Shown here one piece after another: positions 19,205 through 28,072 of a stretch of DNA of 64,000 bases (position 1 is its first letter; each line of letters starts with the position of its first letter). The stretch comes from Candidatus Melainabacteria bacterium RIFCSPHIGHO2_02_FULL_34_12. GTDB lineage: Bacteria > Cyanobacteriota > Vampirovibrionia > 2-02-FULL-35-15. The DNA lies in the NCBI GenBank assembly GCA_001784555.1, contig MFRM01000020.1:24000-87999 (forward strand), in the 5' to 3' direction. A program made the position numbers and the translations under genes. The notes beneath the pieces were generated by a model that made no database searches, was not told where the DNA came from, and saw only the letters and a program-made list of their open reading frames with translations.

Positions 19205-20611
19205 ATGGTAAAAAGAGCAACTTTAAGTGTGTTAGTTATGTTGCTTTTGTTCGGTCTATTTGTAACCAATTTGACAGAAGCAAAAGCACAGACAGCATCA
19301 CCGTCTCAAGCAGTTATAACAGTTAGCGGAGTACCTACTGGTACCCAGGGACTTGCTGTAGAAGTAACTGTTGATACAGCCGTTGTAACGTTAAGTTCAG
19401 CAACATCTGATGTAAGCGGCGCATTAGTAGTAACTGGCAGTATGTCGGAAGGTGTTGGAATTATAAATGCAAGCGGTGATTTACCCGCAAGTTTTACAAT
19501 TACAGTTCCGTTGACTGGAGCAGCAGCAGGTACTTCTGCACTTTCAGTTGGAATGGTTCTTGATATGTTAGGTGGAACCGAAATTGTTGGTGCTTCAGCA
19601 TCTGTGGATGTCAGCTCAGTAACAGTTGCATCATCAAGTTCCACATCATCATCCAGCACATCGTCATCTACTGGCGGACCTGGAGGGACACTAAGCGCAG
19701 ATACAATTACTGTAACTGTTAATGGTGATTCAGTAAATTCAACAAATGCATTGAATGTAACACTTTCATTTAGCGATTCTACAGTTGCAACATTGGATAC
19801 AGGAGTTACCTTTATGGGTACAGGTGCTGCACAACTTCTTACTGATGTTAATACTCAAACCAATGTTTTAACAGCAGTTTGGGATGGCACAATTACTGAC
19901 GGAGCAGCAGTTCTTACAGCAATGTTAAAGCCTGGTACTATGGCAGGTACAACAACTATTGCAGTAACAAAAGTAGAAGCAGCTGGAGGTCTTGATATTA
20001 CAGAAAGCGTTGCATCAACGGTCAGCCCAAGCAGCGTAACAAATTCATCACCAGGTGGCTCAACTGATTTAGGTACATTTACATTTGTTGGACCTTCAGC
20101 AGTTACTGGACCAGGTAAAGCTGCAATATCATTCTCAGCAACAGGAGCACCAAGCAACTTAACAGCCACATTAAATGGTTCAAAAGTTGATTTTGTTGGT
20201 GATAAATCTGTAGGTATTGCAATTATTGATGTAACATCCAGTGATGTAGCACTTTCATTAGTTGTAAAATCAGGCAGTGACTCAGCTACTGTAGATCTTG
20301 GTACCTTGAGTGTTACTGCAGGCAGCGGTAAAGCACCTAAAGTAACTTCTGCAAGTGCAAAGAATAAGAGCACCGGCACAACACTTTCAATAAAGGGTAA
20401 AAAGTTCAACAAAACCAGCACAACAGTTGAAATTGTCCCAACGGACAAATCTAGTTCAGCTGTTAAAGTTAGTGGTAGAGCTGTTAAAGCAACCTATGGC
20501 TCTTCAGACTGTATCCCAAGTGGCAGTTATGTTAACGTAACTACGCCAGGCGGAGTCAGTTCAAAGAAGATCAAAGTCAAGGGTAGCTGTAGTAATCCCT
20601 TAGTTGAATAA
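19205..20611 (+). CDS. Secreted protein with cohesin-like modules and a C-terminal IPT/TIG-like domain
   Basis: 468 aa from the ATG at 19205, chosen because GGAGG at 19192-19196 is 8 nt upstream; an in-frame TTG at 19181 would add only eight residues. A signal peptide ends near AKAQ. Residues about 30-140 form a beta-rich module beginning ITVSGVPTGTQGLAVEV with a later GVGIINASGDLPASF segment, a cohesin-like pattern shared with the next gene. A Ser-rich linker follows, then a second module (about 165-285), a third beta region, and about 380-460 an IPT/TIG-like domain with two Cys. Ser/Thr content is high. Probably an exported surface or matrix protein; cohesin assignment is by pattern, not by search. 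Confidence 0.75.
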   Translation: MVKRATLSVLVMLLLFGLFVTNLTEAKAQTASPSQAVITVSGVPTGTQGLAVEVTVDTAVVTLSSATSDVSGALVVTGSMSEGVGIINASGDLPASFTITVPLTGAAAGTSALSVGMVLDMLGGTEIVGASASVDVSSVTVASSSSTSSSSTSSSTGGPGGTLSADTITVTVNGDSVNSTNALNVTLSFSDSTVATLDTGVTFMGTGAAQLLTDVNTQTNVLTAVWDGTITDGAAVLTAMLKPGTMAGTTTIAVTKVEAAGGLDITESVASTVSPSSVTNSSPGGSTDLGTFTFVGPSAVTGPGKAAISFSATGAPSNLTATLNGSKVDFVGDKSVGIAIIDVTSSDVALSLVVKSGSDSATVDLGTLSVTAGSGKAPKVTSASAKNKSTGTTLSIKGKKFNKTSTTVEIVPTDKSSSAVKVSGRAVKATYGSSDCIPSGSYVNVTTPGGVSSKKIKVKGSCSNPLVE

Positions 20612-20650
20612 TCGTTAATAAAGCATATTGCTTTATACATTACAAATTAA

Positions 20651-20677
20651 AGAGGCATACCATGTATGCCTCTTTTT
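20651..20677 (+). terminator. Rho-independent terminator
   Basis: Stem AGAGGCATAC (20651-20660) with GTATGCCTCT (20664-20673), a 3-nt loop and a T run. It lies about 40 nt after the secreted-protein stop. Because the following frame opens inside this region, the terminator also argues for the later start of the next gene. Confidence 0.85.
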
Positions 20678-20777
20678 GTTTATTAATAGTCCTAATTTTA
20701 CTTTGTTTAAATGGATAAATATCACATATTTTAATTTGCTAAAATATGGAAGAAAATCAATGTTGGAGATAAATCTA

Positions 20778-21668
20778 ATGAAAAAAGTAAAGTATTTAAT
20801 ATTAGCTTCTTTAATAACAATCTTAGGTCTTCATGCATTTGCTGAAGATAAGCCTACTAAGCCTAAAACCGAAATTACTCTTTCAAAGTATTCAATAGAT
20901 GTCAAAATTACAAATATTCCTCCAGGTCAGCAAACCTTATTTATCCCGGTAATGATAGATACCATGGTTTTAGATTTTGATAAGGTGGCACTTGAAGGTC
21001 TGTCTACCCAGAACATTCTTGCAGTTGCATCGAGTTCTAAAGATAAAGTAGGACCTGGAATTGGACTTATTAAAATTGATGATAAAGGGTTACCTAATAC
21101 ATTAGATTTAAAAGTTTTATTAAAAAAGACCGGAGAAGGACAAACTTCAGTTTCTCTCCAAAAAGTAGCAGAAGGACAAGTACTTCCCTCAAGAGGAACA
21201 ATTTTGAGTGAGGGTGTATCTGTAAACTTAGCATCAGAAAATGAAATTGAGGTTACAGAAAATCAGCAAAACAATAAGAAAAAGTTAGCTCTTAACCACA
21301 ATAAAGTAACAGTTGAAGTTCACAGAAATTCTCAAAAAGAAGAATCTATATTTGTACCTTTAATTTTTGATAATACTGTATTTGATATTGATGAAACATT
21401 TGGACATGCAATTATTGCTCCTGGTATTGCAGCTAAATCCTTTGGTTCTGGTTCTTTAGGAGAAGAAGGCAATGGTGGACCAGGTGTTGAAATCTTATTA
21501 ACTGATGTAGCAGATAAAGACTTTAGTATTGATGTGGACTTAGTCCCAAGAAAGCCTGGAAAAGCCAAACTAATTGCAGCTTTTCCTCAAAAAGGACATG
21601 CTGCATTGGTAAGTGGACCAGTTGTAGAAATTAATCCAACAGCTATTTCTGTAGGATTAGAGGAATAG
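20778..21668 (+). CDS. Secreted protein with two cohesin-like modules
   Basis: 296 aa from the ATG at 20778, preceded by GGAG at 20764-20767. The frame is open back to 20628, but that would run through the terminator and lose the signal peptide. Signal peptide MKKVKYLILASLITILG... with cleavage after AFA. Two modules follow: about residues 30-150 (IDVKITNIPPGQQTLFIPV, then GPGIGLIKIDDKGLPNT) and about 170-290. The first aligns well by eye with the first module of the preceding gene (P-G-Q-x-L, V/IDTxV, GxGxI, LP, G-TS-SV). Thus the two genes encode related surface proteins. This one lacks the Ser/Thr bias and is more charged. The role is unknown; cohesin-type modules usually mediate protein-protein contacts. 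Confidence 0.75.
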   Translation: MKKVKYLILASLITILGLHAFAEDKPTKPKTEITLSKYSIDVKITNIPPGQQTLFIPVMIDTMVLDFDKVALEGLSTQNILAVASSSKDKVGPGIGLIKIDDKGLPNTLDLKVLLKKTGEGQTSVSLQKVAEGQVLPSRGTILSEGVSVNLASENEIEVTENQQNNKKKLALNHNKVTVEVHRNSQKEESIFVPLIFDNTVFDIDETFGHAIIAPGIAAKSFGSGSLGEEGNGGPGVEILLTDVADKDFSIDVDLVPRKPGKAKLIAAFPQKGHAALVSGPVVEINPTAISVGLEE

Positions 21669-21682
21669 TTTAGGAGGTACTT

Positions 21683-21775
21683 ATGAAAATTAAACAACAA
21701 AAAGGAATGAAAAGATCAAAGAAAGTATTAAAAAGGAAAAGAAGCAAATTAGCTAAATCCAAATCTAGCAAATGA
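21683..21775 (+). CDS. 30-aa very basic peptide
   Basis: A 30-residue frame, half of it Lys or Arg (starts MKIKQQKGMKRSKKVLKRKR and ends KSKSSK). A near-perfect AGGAGGT lies 6 nt before the ATG. Its TGA overlaps the ATG of the DegT aminotransferase (ATGA, 21772-21775), so it could couple translation of that gene. The strong ribosome binding site and overlap support real translation. I do not recognise a family; the composition suggests nucleic acid or ribosome binding. It could instead be a short leader peptide. Confidence 0.6.
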   Translation: MKIKQQKGMKRSKKVLKRKRSKLAKSKSSK

Positions 21776-22908
21776 CCGGACCAATAACCATACAAAATCG
21801 TAAAATTTCTATAGTTGATTTAGGAAGCCATTATCAAACTATAAAAGATGAAGTTGAAAAGGTTGTTTTAGAAGTACTTGCTTCAGGACATTATGTCCTT
21901 GGTAAAAATGTTCTTGAGTTTGAAAATGAGCTGGCAAACTACCTTAAGTGTAAGCATGTTATTTCTTGTGCAAATGGGACAGATGCCATTTCTTTGGCAT
22001 TAATGGCTCTGGATATAAAACCTGATGATGAGATAATAACTGTTTCACATAGTTTTTTTGCTACTAGTGAAGCTATAGCTTTAGTAGGTGCTAAACCTGT
22101 TTTTGTAGATATAAGAGAAGATGACTTTAATATCGATCCATCTAAAATCGAGTCATTAATAAATAAAAAAACAAAAGCTATCCTGCCTGTTCATTTATAT
22201 GGTCAGGGATGTGAAATAAGCTCTGTGATTGAGATTGCAAAAAGACATGGACTTTATGTAATTGAAGATACTGCTCAAGCACTTGGTGCACAATTTCAAG
22301 GGAAATATCTTGGCACATTTGGTGACATTGGAACCATAAGCTTTTTCCCTACAAAAAATCTTGGGGCATTTGGTGATGGAGGTGCCATTTGTACAAACAA
22401 TGATGTTTTTGCTGAAAAACTAAAGCAGTTAAGAGTACACGGATCATCAAAAAGATATATCCATGAATATATAGGCTTAAACAGCAGACTCGATGAAATT
22501 CAAGCAGCTATTTTAAGAGTCGGTCTTAAATATCTGGATAAATGGAATTCCCAAAGAGAAGCCGCCGCAAAATATTATAATGAACTTTTAAAAGATATTG
22601 AACTAATAATTCTGCCTGCCGTTAAACCCAATTGCAGACATGTTTTTCATCAATATACTATCAGAACAAAACGAAGAGATTATCTGTATGAAAAACTTAG
22701 AGAAAAAGGAATTGAGACTATTATTTACTATCCTGTTCCAATACATCTACAAAAAGCATTTAAGTATTTGAAATATAAAGAAGGTTCATTACCAATAACT
22801 GAAAAGCTATGTAATGAAATACTTTCCTTACCTATGTATCCAGAAATAAAAAAAGAAATTCAGGAATACATTGCTGAAAATATCAAATTAATTTTTAAAA
22901 AACAATGA
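21772..22908 (+). CDS. DegT/DnrJ/EryC1-family sugar aminotransferase
   Basis: 378 aa, full length for this PLP fold-type I family. Cofactor-binding features are present: the SCANGTDAIS phosphate-binding segment (65-74), Asp166 in IEDTAQA, and the Schiff-base Lys195 in FFPTKNLGAFGDGG. The family transfers an amino group, usually from glutamate, to a keto-sugar nucleotide such as UDP-4-keto-6-deoxy-GlcNAc. The convergent neighbour encodes a CapD/PglF-type dehydratase that could make that substrate, so the pair probably supplies a UDP-4-amino sugar for surface glycans. The start is set by the 4-nt overlap with the small basic gene. The exact sugar cannot be told from sequence alone. Confidence 0.88.
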   Translation: MTGPITIQNRKISIVDLGSHYQTIKDEVEKVVLEVLASGHYVLGKNVLEFENELANYLKCKHVISCANGTDAISLALMALDIKPDDEIITVSHSFFATSEAIALVGAKPVFVDIREDDFNIDPSKIESLINKKTKAILPVHLYGQGCEISSVIEIAKRHGLYVIEDTAQALGAQFQGKYLGTFGDIGTISFFPTKNLGAFGDGGAICTNNDVFAEKLKQLRVHGSSKRYIHEYIGLNSRLDEIQAAILRVGLKYLDKWNSQREAAAKYYNELLKDIELIILPAVKPNCRHVFHQYTIRTKRRDYLYEKLREKGIETIIYYPVPIHLQKAFKYLKYKEGSLPITEKLCNEILSLPMYPEIKKEIQEYIAENIKLIFKKQ

Positions 22909-22916
22909 AATGTTGT

Positions 22917-24851
22917 TTATCTAACACTTACCGATGCTTCATGCTGTGCTGTTGGCTTGATTTCTGGTCCATTTAATTTTTTAGTGCACTCAAGCATCTT
23001 GATTTTAAATTCTTCAGACTTCATTTTATGAACATTGCTAACAAGCTCTTCAATAGTAGATTTCAGGATATCAGCCGGTGAGTCACTTGATTCAATTACC
23101 AATATTTTTTTATGTTTTGTTTTATTTGCTCCTTCGTAATAACCGATAAGTTCTTCTTTTAGCTTTTCTCCTGGTCTAAGTCCTGTAAAAATTAACTTGA
23201 CTTGTTCTGAGTCATAACCAGATAATCTAATAAAGTCAGTTGCTAGCTTATAAATGTTTATTTCATCTCCCATGTCAAGTACCATGATCTCTCCCTGGTT
23301 CCCTATGGCACCAGCCTTGATAACCAGCTGAGCTGATTCAGACAAGGTCATAAAAAATCTGTATGCATCTTTAGCTGTAACAGAAATTGGGAGGTTGTTT
23401 TTTAACTGAAATTCCCAAATAGGAATTACACTGCCCCGGCTTCCTATTACATTGCCGAATCTTACTGAAACATATTTAGTCTTTGGGAACTCAGCAGCAT
23501 AAGAATTAACTGTTAGCTCAGCCAGTCTTTTTGTACAACCAAGAACGTTTATAGGGTTAACTGCTTTATCTGTAGATATATTTACGAAGGTTTTAACTCC
23601 TAGAATTCCGGAGATCTTTACGATGTTCCTCGTGCCAATAACGTTATTTTCAAAAGCTTCAGACGGATGATCTTCCATTAAGGGTACGTGTTTATGTGCT
23701 GCAGCGTGGAAAACTACATCTGGAGCAGCTTTTAAAAGTTGACTGTAGAGCATATCATAATTTCTAATGTCACAAATTATCGGCGTAGCTTCAATAGTAG
23801 TCATTATTTTTAATTCTTGTAAAAGCTGGAATATGCTGTTCTCGCCTCTGCCAAGAATATATACTTTTTTTGGTGAAAAGTTTTTAAGGAGCTGTTTTGT
23901 CAGCTCACTTCCAATAGATCCGCCAGCTCCGGTAATTAAAATAGTTTTGTCATTTATGAAATTTGCAACTTCAGGAATGGATAAATCTACAGGTTCTCTT
24001 CCTAATAAATCTTCAAGGCTTACTTTTCGTATTTGTTCAATGGTTACTTTGCCGCCTGCTAATTGGTCAACGCCAGGTATAATTTTAATTTCAAGTTTTG
24101 TAGACTGACAAAGCTCAACCAATTTTCTGATTTGACTTGGGGGTAAAGATGGAATTGCAATTATAATCTGATGAATATTATATTTTTTAACTGTTTCATT
24201 TAATGAAGCAATTTGTCCTATCACTTTAATGTCATTTATAATTTTTATATTTTGTTTTTTATAGTCGTCATCTAAAGCACATATGATTTCAATATCCAGC
24301 TCTGGATGTTGTGCGATCTTTCTGGCAAGCTCTTGTGCTGCTTGTCCTGCCCCAATCATCAAGGTTCTTTTAATTTTGTTGTTTGGATGAAATTTCTGTC
24401 TTTTTTTAACTGCTCTGTTTGAAATTTGCCATTTCCTTAAAATTCTTGCAAAAGAGAGAAAAATTAAACTAAGAGCTGAGTCTATAACAATAACGCTGAC
24501 TGGTACTGCAAAAATGGATTTAGTAGGCAGGTAACCAATAATTCTAGGGATTGCAATAATAAATGATGATAATGCTATTGGTTTTGTAAGTTCTAGTATT
24601 TCATTTATTTCTGTATATCGCCACATTCTGCTGTAGATTTGGAAAGAATATAAAAACAACATTCTCAAACCAACTACAAAAGGAATAATCACTGGGAGCT
24701 GTATATTCCAGTACCAGTGCTGAATAGAAGATGAAAGATGAACTTCAGTCCTTAGTTTGTAAGAAATAACCAGTGACAATGCAAATAAAAATACATCAAT
24801 CAGTACCTTGTAAACTCTTTTCAAGGAATAAACCCATTCTTTTAATGTCAC
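22917..24851 (-). CDS. CapD/PglF/WbpM-type nucleotide-sugar 4,6-dehydratase/epimerase, membrane anchored
   Basis: 644 aa, normal for the long membrane form. Residues about 15-140 contain four membrane segments. A first Rossmann-like domain (TLMIGAGQAAQELA, about 163-176) is followed by the catalytic short-chain dehydrogenase domain with TGAGGSIGSEL (307-317), FHAAAHKHVPLME (381-393), STDKAVNP (426-433) and GCTKRLAE with Lys441. The usual Tyr of the YxxxK pair is replaced (Leu437), as in UDP-GlcNAc 4,6-dehydratases where Met occupies that place. The start is GTG, supported by AGGAG about 9 nt upstream. It is downstream of rpmG with a short gap. It likely acts before the DegT enzyme in UDP-amino-sugar synthesis. 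Confidence 0.88.
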   Translation of the reverse strand: MTLKEWVYSLKRVYKVLIDVFLFALSLVISYKLRTEVHLSSSIQHWYWNIQLPVIIPFVVGLRMLFLYSFQIYSRMWRYTEINEILELTKPIALSSFIIAIPRIIGYLPTKSIFAVPVSVIVIDSALSLIFLSFARILRKWQISNRAVKKRQKFHPNNKIKRTLMIGAGQAAQELARKIAQHPELDIEIICALDDDYKKQNIKIINDIKVIGQIASLNETVKKYNIHQIIIAIPSLPPSQIRKLVELCQSTKLEIKIIPGVDQLAGGKVTIEQIRKVSLEDLLGREPVDLSIPEVANFINDKTILITGAGGSIGSELTKQLLKNFSPKKVYILGRGENSIFQLLQELKIMTTIEATPIICDIRNYDMLYSQLLKAAPDVVFHAAAHKHVPLMEDHPSEAFENNVIGTRNIVKISGILGVKTFVNISTDKAVNPINVLGCTKRLAELTVNSYAAEFPKTKYVSVRFGNVIGSRGSVIPIWEFQLKNNLPISVTAKDAYRFFMTLSESAQLVIKAGAIGNQGEIMVLDMGDEINIYKLATDFIRLSGYDSEQVKLIFTGLRPGEKLKEELIGYYEGANKTKHKKILVIESSDSPADILKSTIEELVSNVHKMKSEEFKIKMLECTKKLNGPEIKPTAQHEASVSVR

Positions 24852-24866
24852 CGTTAACTACTCCTG

Positions 24867-25046
24867 TTACTTAATTTCTTTATGGAGTGTATGCCTTTTA
24901 AGGTAAGAATTATATTTCTTTAGCTCTAATCTTTCTGTTTGTTTTCTTTTGTTTTTTGTAGTGGTATAACGTGAAGGTGGTTTACCTTCTTTTCTTGCTT
25001 CAGTACATTCCAGAGTAACAATTACTCTGTCTTTTTTCTTTGCCAT
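24867..25046 (-). CDS. rpmG: 50S ribosomal protein L33
   Basis: 59 aa, normal length. The typical sequence wording is visible: [21 protein letters not shown] and [21 protein letters not shown]. Only one of the four zinc-binding Cys of the C+ form remains (in LECTEA); the second pair is replaced by N and L in [11 protein letters not shown], so this is a zinc-free C- type L33. It is the first gene before the GTG-started dehydratase, with the dehydratase ribosome binding site next to the rpmG stop. Confidence 0.93.
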   Translation of the reverse strand: MAKKKDRVIVTLECTEARKEGKPPSRYTTTKNKRKQTERLELKKYNSYLKRHTLHKEIK

Positions 25047-25102
25047 GTTGTTTTTCCTTTATTTAAGCCCTCCTATTATATAAAAAATATTGAGACTTTG
25101 CA

Positions 25103-25134
25103 AAAGCCCTGTAAAAACTGTATTTCAGGGCTTT
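25103..25134 (-). terminator. Possible terminator for the 74-aa gene
   Basis: Inverted repeat AAAGCCCTG (25103-25111) and CAGGGCTTT (25126-25134) just past the stop of the minus-strand gene at 25140. The U tract is short (TTTT), so termination may be weak. Confidence 0.6.
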
Positions 25135-25139
25135 GTAAG

Positions 25140-25364
25140 CTAACTTTGTTCTCTATCTATACAACACTCTTTGCTTTGAGATTCATTAAGCTTTAGGATA
25201 ACATTTGCCAAATCTTCTTTTGAAAGATTATTTTCTTTAATTAGTTTTTTGATTATCTGACTGTCAGATGACCAGCCGATTTTTAATAAATGTTGAAGAT
25301 GTTCAATAGCACCGTAAGATTTATTTCGTGTAATACTTTCTGCGTCCAGATTTAATTCAGCCAT
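25140..25364 (-). CDS. Conserved-looking 74-aa protein of unknown function
   Basis: 74 aa from the ATG at 25364, which follows the upstream stop by one base (TAA A ATG). A TTG 30 nt further upstream is in frame but would overlap the phosphatase gene. The sequence is soluble and helical (GAIEHLQHLLKIGWSSDSQ, IIKKLIKENNLSKEDLANVI), with a C-terminal CC pair. No domain is recognised. Translational coupling to the phosphatase suggests co-expression. Confidence 0.6.
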   Translation of the reverse strand: MAELNLDAESITRNKSYGAIEHLQHLLKIGWSSDSQIIKKLIKENNLSKEDLANVILKLNESQSKECCIDREQS

Positions 25365-25365
25365 T

Positions 25366-25998
25366 TTAAAGTTCTCTTTGTGTGGTAAGTCCAATTACAG
25401 TTTTATTATAATAAACCAGCTTTCCTGTTTCATATGTTTTGCTAGGATTAAATTTAATCAATGTAATACTGCAGTTTAAATTTGTAAATTCAGTTAATCC
25501 TTCTCCGTCAAGCTTCCTAAAATAACCTATTTGTGTCTTAATGCTTCCTCCGTGAGTAAATACTGCCACTTTATCATTTAACTGGTGAGCATTTAAGATT
25601 TTTTCTAATGCTTTTTTTACTCTTTTATAATGTGACTCAAAACTTTCAAACCAGGAAGGTCTTATGTAATAATTTTTATGCCACTTGTTATATTCATCTG
25701 AATATTTGTTTTTTACTTCTTCATAGGTAAGTCCTTCCCAAATACCAAAATCTGCTTCACGCAGATCAATATCTTTTTTAATTTCAAGATTTAATTTTTT
25801 TGCAGTAGGTTCTGCTGTTTCTACAGCTCTTCCAAGATCACTTGAGTATATTGCATTTAAATCACCGCTATTAAAATATTCAGTTAGATTTAAAGCTTGT
25901 GATTTGCCAAGCTCTGACAGTCCTTCATCTGTTTGACCCTGAACAGTATTTGTTTCATTCCCCTTGCTTTGTGCATGCCTGATTAATAATATGTCCAT
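25366..25998 (-). CDS. Histidine phosphatase superfamily protein (phosphoglycerate-mutase-like)
   Basis: 210 aa. Catalytic features of the branch-1 family are complete: Arg7-His8 in LIRHAQS, YSSDLGRAVETA (51-62), Glu81 in LREADFGIWEG and His149 in FTHGG. Such enzymes form a phosphohistidine on the first His and hydrolyse phosphate esters; substrates range from phosphoglycerate to alpha-ribazole phosphate and cannot be read from sequence here. It heads a two-gene minus-strand unit. Confidence 0.88.
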   Translation of the reverse strand: MDILLIRHAQSKGNETNTVQGQTDEGLSELGKSQALNLTEYFNSGDLNAIYSSDLGRAVETAEPTAKKLNLEIKKDIDLREADFGIWEGLTYEEVKNKYSDEYNKWHKNYYIRPSWFESFESHYKRVKKALEKILNAHQLNDKVAVFTHGGSIKTQIGYFRKLDGEGLTEFTNLNCSITLIKFNPSKTYETGKLVYYNKTVIGLTTQREL

Positions 25999-26261
25999 AA
26001 CTATTGAGTATTTCTTCAGTTATTTTTTTACCGCCTTCCTAGCTCATTCTTTGCTTGTCAGGCTTTGTAAAATGCACTTGTAGTGGCTTTTCATCACACC
26101 ATTCAGATTTTACCGAATGAATCGGATAAAATCTTATCTTGTAAGCTTTATTTAGAAATACTACTTAGCCAAATAGTAAATTTCTTTAGCTAATATAATA
26201 TATTAGAATACTTTTAAACTTCAGACAATATGAAGCTTGTCTTGAGTCATAAATAGAACAA

Positions 26262-27734
26262 ATGACAGACATAATAAAAAAATCAGCAAAAGAAATAAAT
26301 CAGCTTTTTCTTAAAAAAGAAGTTTCTGCAAAGGAAATAGTAGATTCTTTCTATAAACAAATTGAAAAAGTAGAACCTAAGATAGATGCTTTAACATCGA
26401 TTACAAAAGATCTGGCTTATAAACAAGCTGAAAATTTAGATAAAAAAATTGCAGGTAATGAAAAACTTAGTTCAATTGCTGGAGTACCGATAATTATTAA
26501 AGAAGTAATATGTGTACAAGGCTATCCTGCTACCTGTTCTTCTAAAATACTTGAGAATTTTATTGCACCATATGAATCTACAGTTACAGCTAAACTTTGG
26601 GAAGCTGGAGCAATTTGCCTTGGCAAATCAAATATGGATGAATTTGCAATGGGCAGCTCTACTGAAAATTCGGCATTTAAAAAGACAAAGAATCCATGGA
26701 ATTTAAAAGCTGTTCCTGGAGGCAGTTCAGGGGGTTCGGCTGCAAGTGTCAGTGCTTTTGAAGCACCTGTAAGTCTTGGTTCAGACACTGGTGGATCTGT
26801 TCGTCAGCCTGCTAGTTTTTGTGGAGTGGTAGGACTAAAACCTACTTACGGCAGAGTGTCCAGATTTGGATTAATTGCATTTGCAAGCAGTCTGGATCAA
26901 ATTGGACCTTTTGCAAGAAATGTATATGATACTGCTCTTGTGCTTCAGCATATAAGCGGGTATGAGCCAAGAGATAGCACATCATTAAAAGTAGATGTGC
27001 CTGATTATATTAATAAACTTAATTTAAATGCAATTAAAGGTAAAATCATTGGTCTTATAAAAGAGCTGATGACTGAAGGATTGGACAGTGAAGTAAAAGC
27101 ACAAATTGAAAAATCAGTTAAAATTTTTAAAGATCTTGGTGCTGAAGTAATTGAAATTTCTCTTCCTAACGTGAAATATGCTGTTCCTGTTTATTATATT
27201 ATTGCAACTGCAGAAGCCAGTGCTAATCTTGCCAGGTATGACGGTGTTAAATATGGGTATCGTGCTGGTGATACAAAAGAAATTCTTTCAATGTATACTA
27301 AAACAAGAAAAGAAGGTTTTGGGGCTGAAGTAAAACGAAGAATTATGCTTGGTACTTATGCTTTAAGTTCAGGTTATTATGATGCTTATTATAAAAAGGC
27401 ACAACAGGTCAGAAAGTTGGTTACTCAGGATTTCCTTAATTCATTTGAAGAAGTTGATCTTTTAATTTCACCAACCTGTCCAACCACTGCATTTGAAATA
27501 GGTTCAAAGGTTGATGATCCTCTAGCGATGTATTTAAACGATATTGCAACTATTCCGGCAAGCCTGGCTGGCTTGCCGGGAATTTCATTGCCATGTGGTT
27601 TTGATAAAGGTGGATTGCCAATAGGTTTACAAATCATTGCACCAGCATTAGGTGAAGAATTATTGTTAGATGCTGCATATGCTTTTGAAAAAGTATATGC
27701 AATAGGAGATAAGGTTCCACAAGGAGTAATTTAG
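26262..27734 (+). CDS. gatA: Asp/Glu-tRNA(Asn/Gln) amidotransferase subunit A
   Basis: 490 aa, usual length. It is the amidase subunit of GatCAB, which releases ammonia from glutamine and helps convert Glu-tRNA(Gln) and/or Asp-tRNA(Asn). The amidase-signature triad is visible: Lys80 in GVPIIIKEV, Ser155 in PGGSSGGSAAS and Ser179 in GSDTGGSVRQP. gatB and gatC are not adjacent. The next gene starts on the last base of its stop codon. Confidence 0.95.
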   Translation: MTDIIKKSAKEINQLFLKKEVSAKEIVDSFYKQIEKVEPKIDALTSITKDLAYKQAENLDKKIAGNEKLSSIAGVPIIIKEVICVQGYPATCSSKILENFIAPYESTVTAKLWEAGAICLGKSNMDEFAMGSSTENSAFKKTKNPWNLKAVPGGSSGGSAASVSAFEAPVSLGSDTGGSVRQPASFCGVVGLKPTYGRVSRFGLIAFASSLDQIGPFARNVYDTALVLQHISGYEPRDSTSLKVDVPDYINKLNLNAIKGKIIGLIKELMTEGLDSEVKAQIEKSVKIFKDLGAEVIEISLPNVKYAVPVYYIIATAEASANLARYDGVKYGYRAGDTKEILSMYTKTRKEGFGAEVKRRIMLGTYALSSGYYDAYYKKAQQVRKLVTQDFLNSFEEVDLLISPTCPTTAFEIGSKVDDPLAMYLNDIATIPASLAGLPGISLPCGFDKGGLPIGLQIIAPALGEELLLDAAYAFEKVYAIGDKVPQGVI

Positions 27735-28072
27735 TGAGGAACAGTGTTTTCTTAATTTTTCTTTTTTTATTTTTCTTTTTGCCAAATCAATCTCATGCGG
27801 GCATTTTTACTATGAGTGATGCTTCTCCTACCCCTCAAACAAATGAAATTCCTATAGATGACAAACTTGATAAGGTTATTCAAAAAAGACAAAAAGAAGC
27901 CAGAAAGCTGATACTTGAGGGCAGAAAATTAATTAAAAAAGGTGAAAAGAAAAAAAATGAGGATCTTATAATAAAAGGTCAGATAAAAAAACAAATTGGA
28001 GAAAAGCAGCTTGAAGCTTTAAAAGAGCAAGAGGAAAATAAAAAGAGAGAAAGAGAAAATGACATCTGGTAA
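27734..28072 (+). CDS. Small exported charged protein
   Basis: 112 aa. GTG start overlapping the gatA TAG by one base, with AAGGAG 7 nt upstream inside gatA. A strong signal peptide (LIFLFLFFFLPNQSHAG, likely cleaved after SHA) precedes a short Pro/Thr-rich segment. After it comes a very charged Lys/Glu helix predicted by eye to be coiled coil (about residues 45-112). No family recognised. It overlaps the isochorismatase-like gene by 14 nt, so it is in the gatA transcription unit. Confidence 0.7.
   Translation: MRNSVFLIFLFLFFFLPNQSHAGIFTMSDASPTPQTNEIPIDDKLDKVIQKRQKEARKLILEGRKLIKKGEKKKNEDLIIKGQIKKQIGEKQLEALKEQEENKKRERENDIW

Noticed and set aside
15345-20448. Long minus-strand frames opposite the surface-protein genes
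   Set aside because: They are by-products of Ala/Thr-rich codon repeats (GCA/ACA) on the plus strand; no ribosome binding sites or family wording.
20628-20777. Upstream extension of the two-module secreted protein
   Set aside because: It starts inside a terminator hairpin and would bury the signal peptide; ATG at 20778 has a ribosome binding site.
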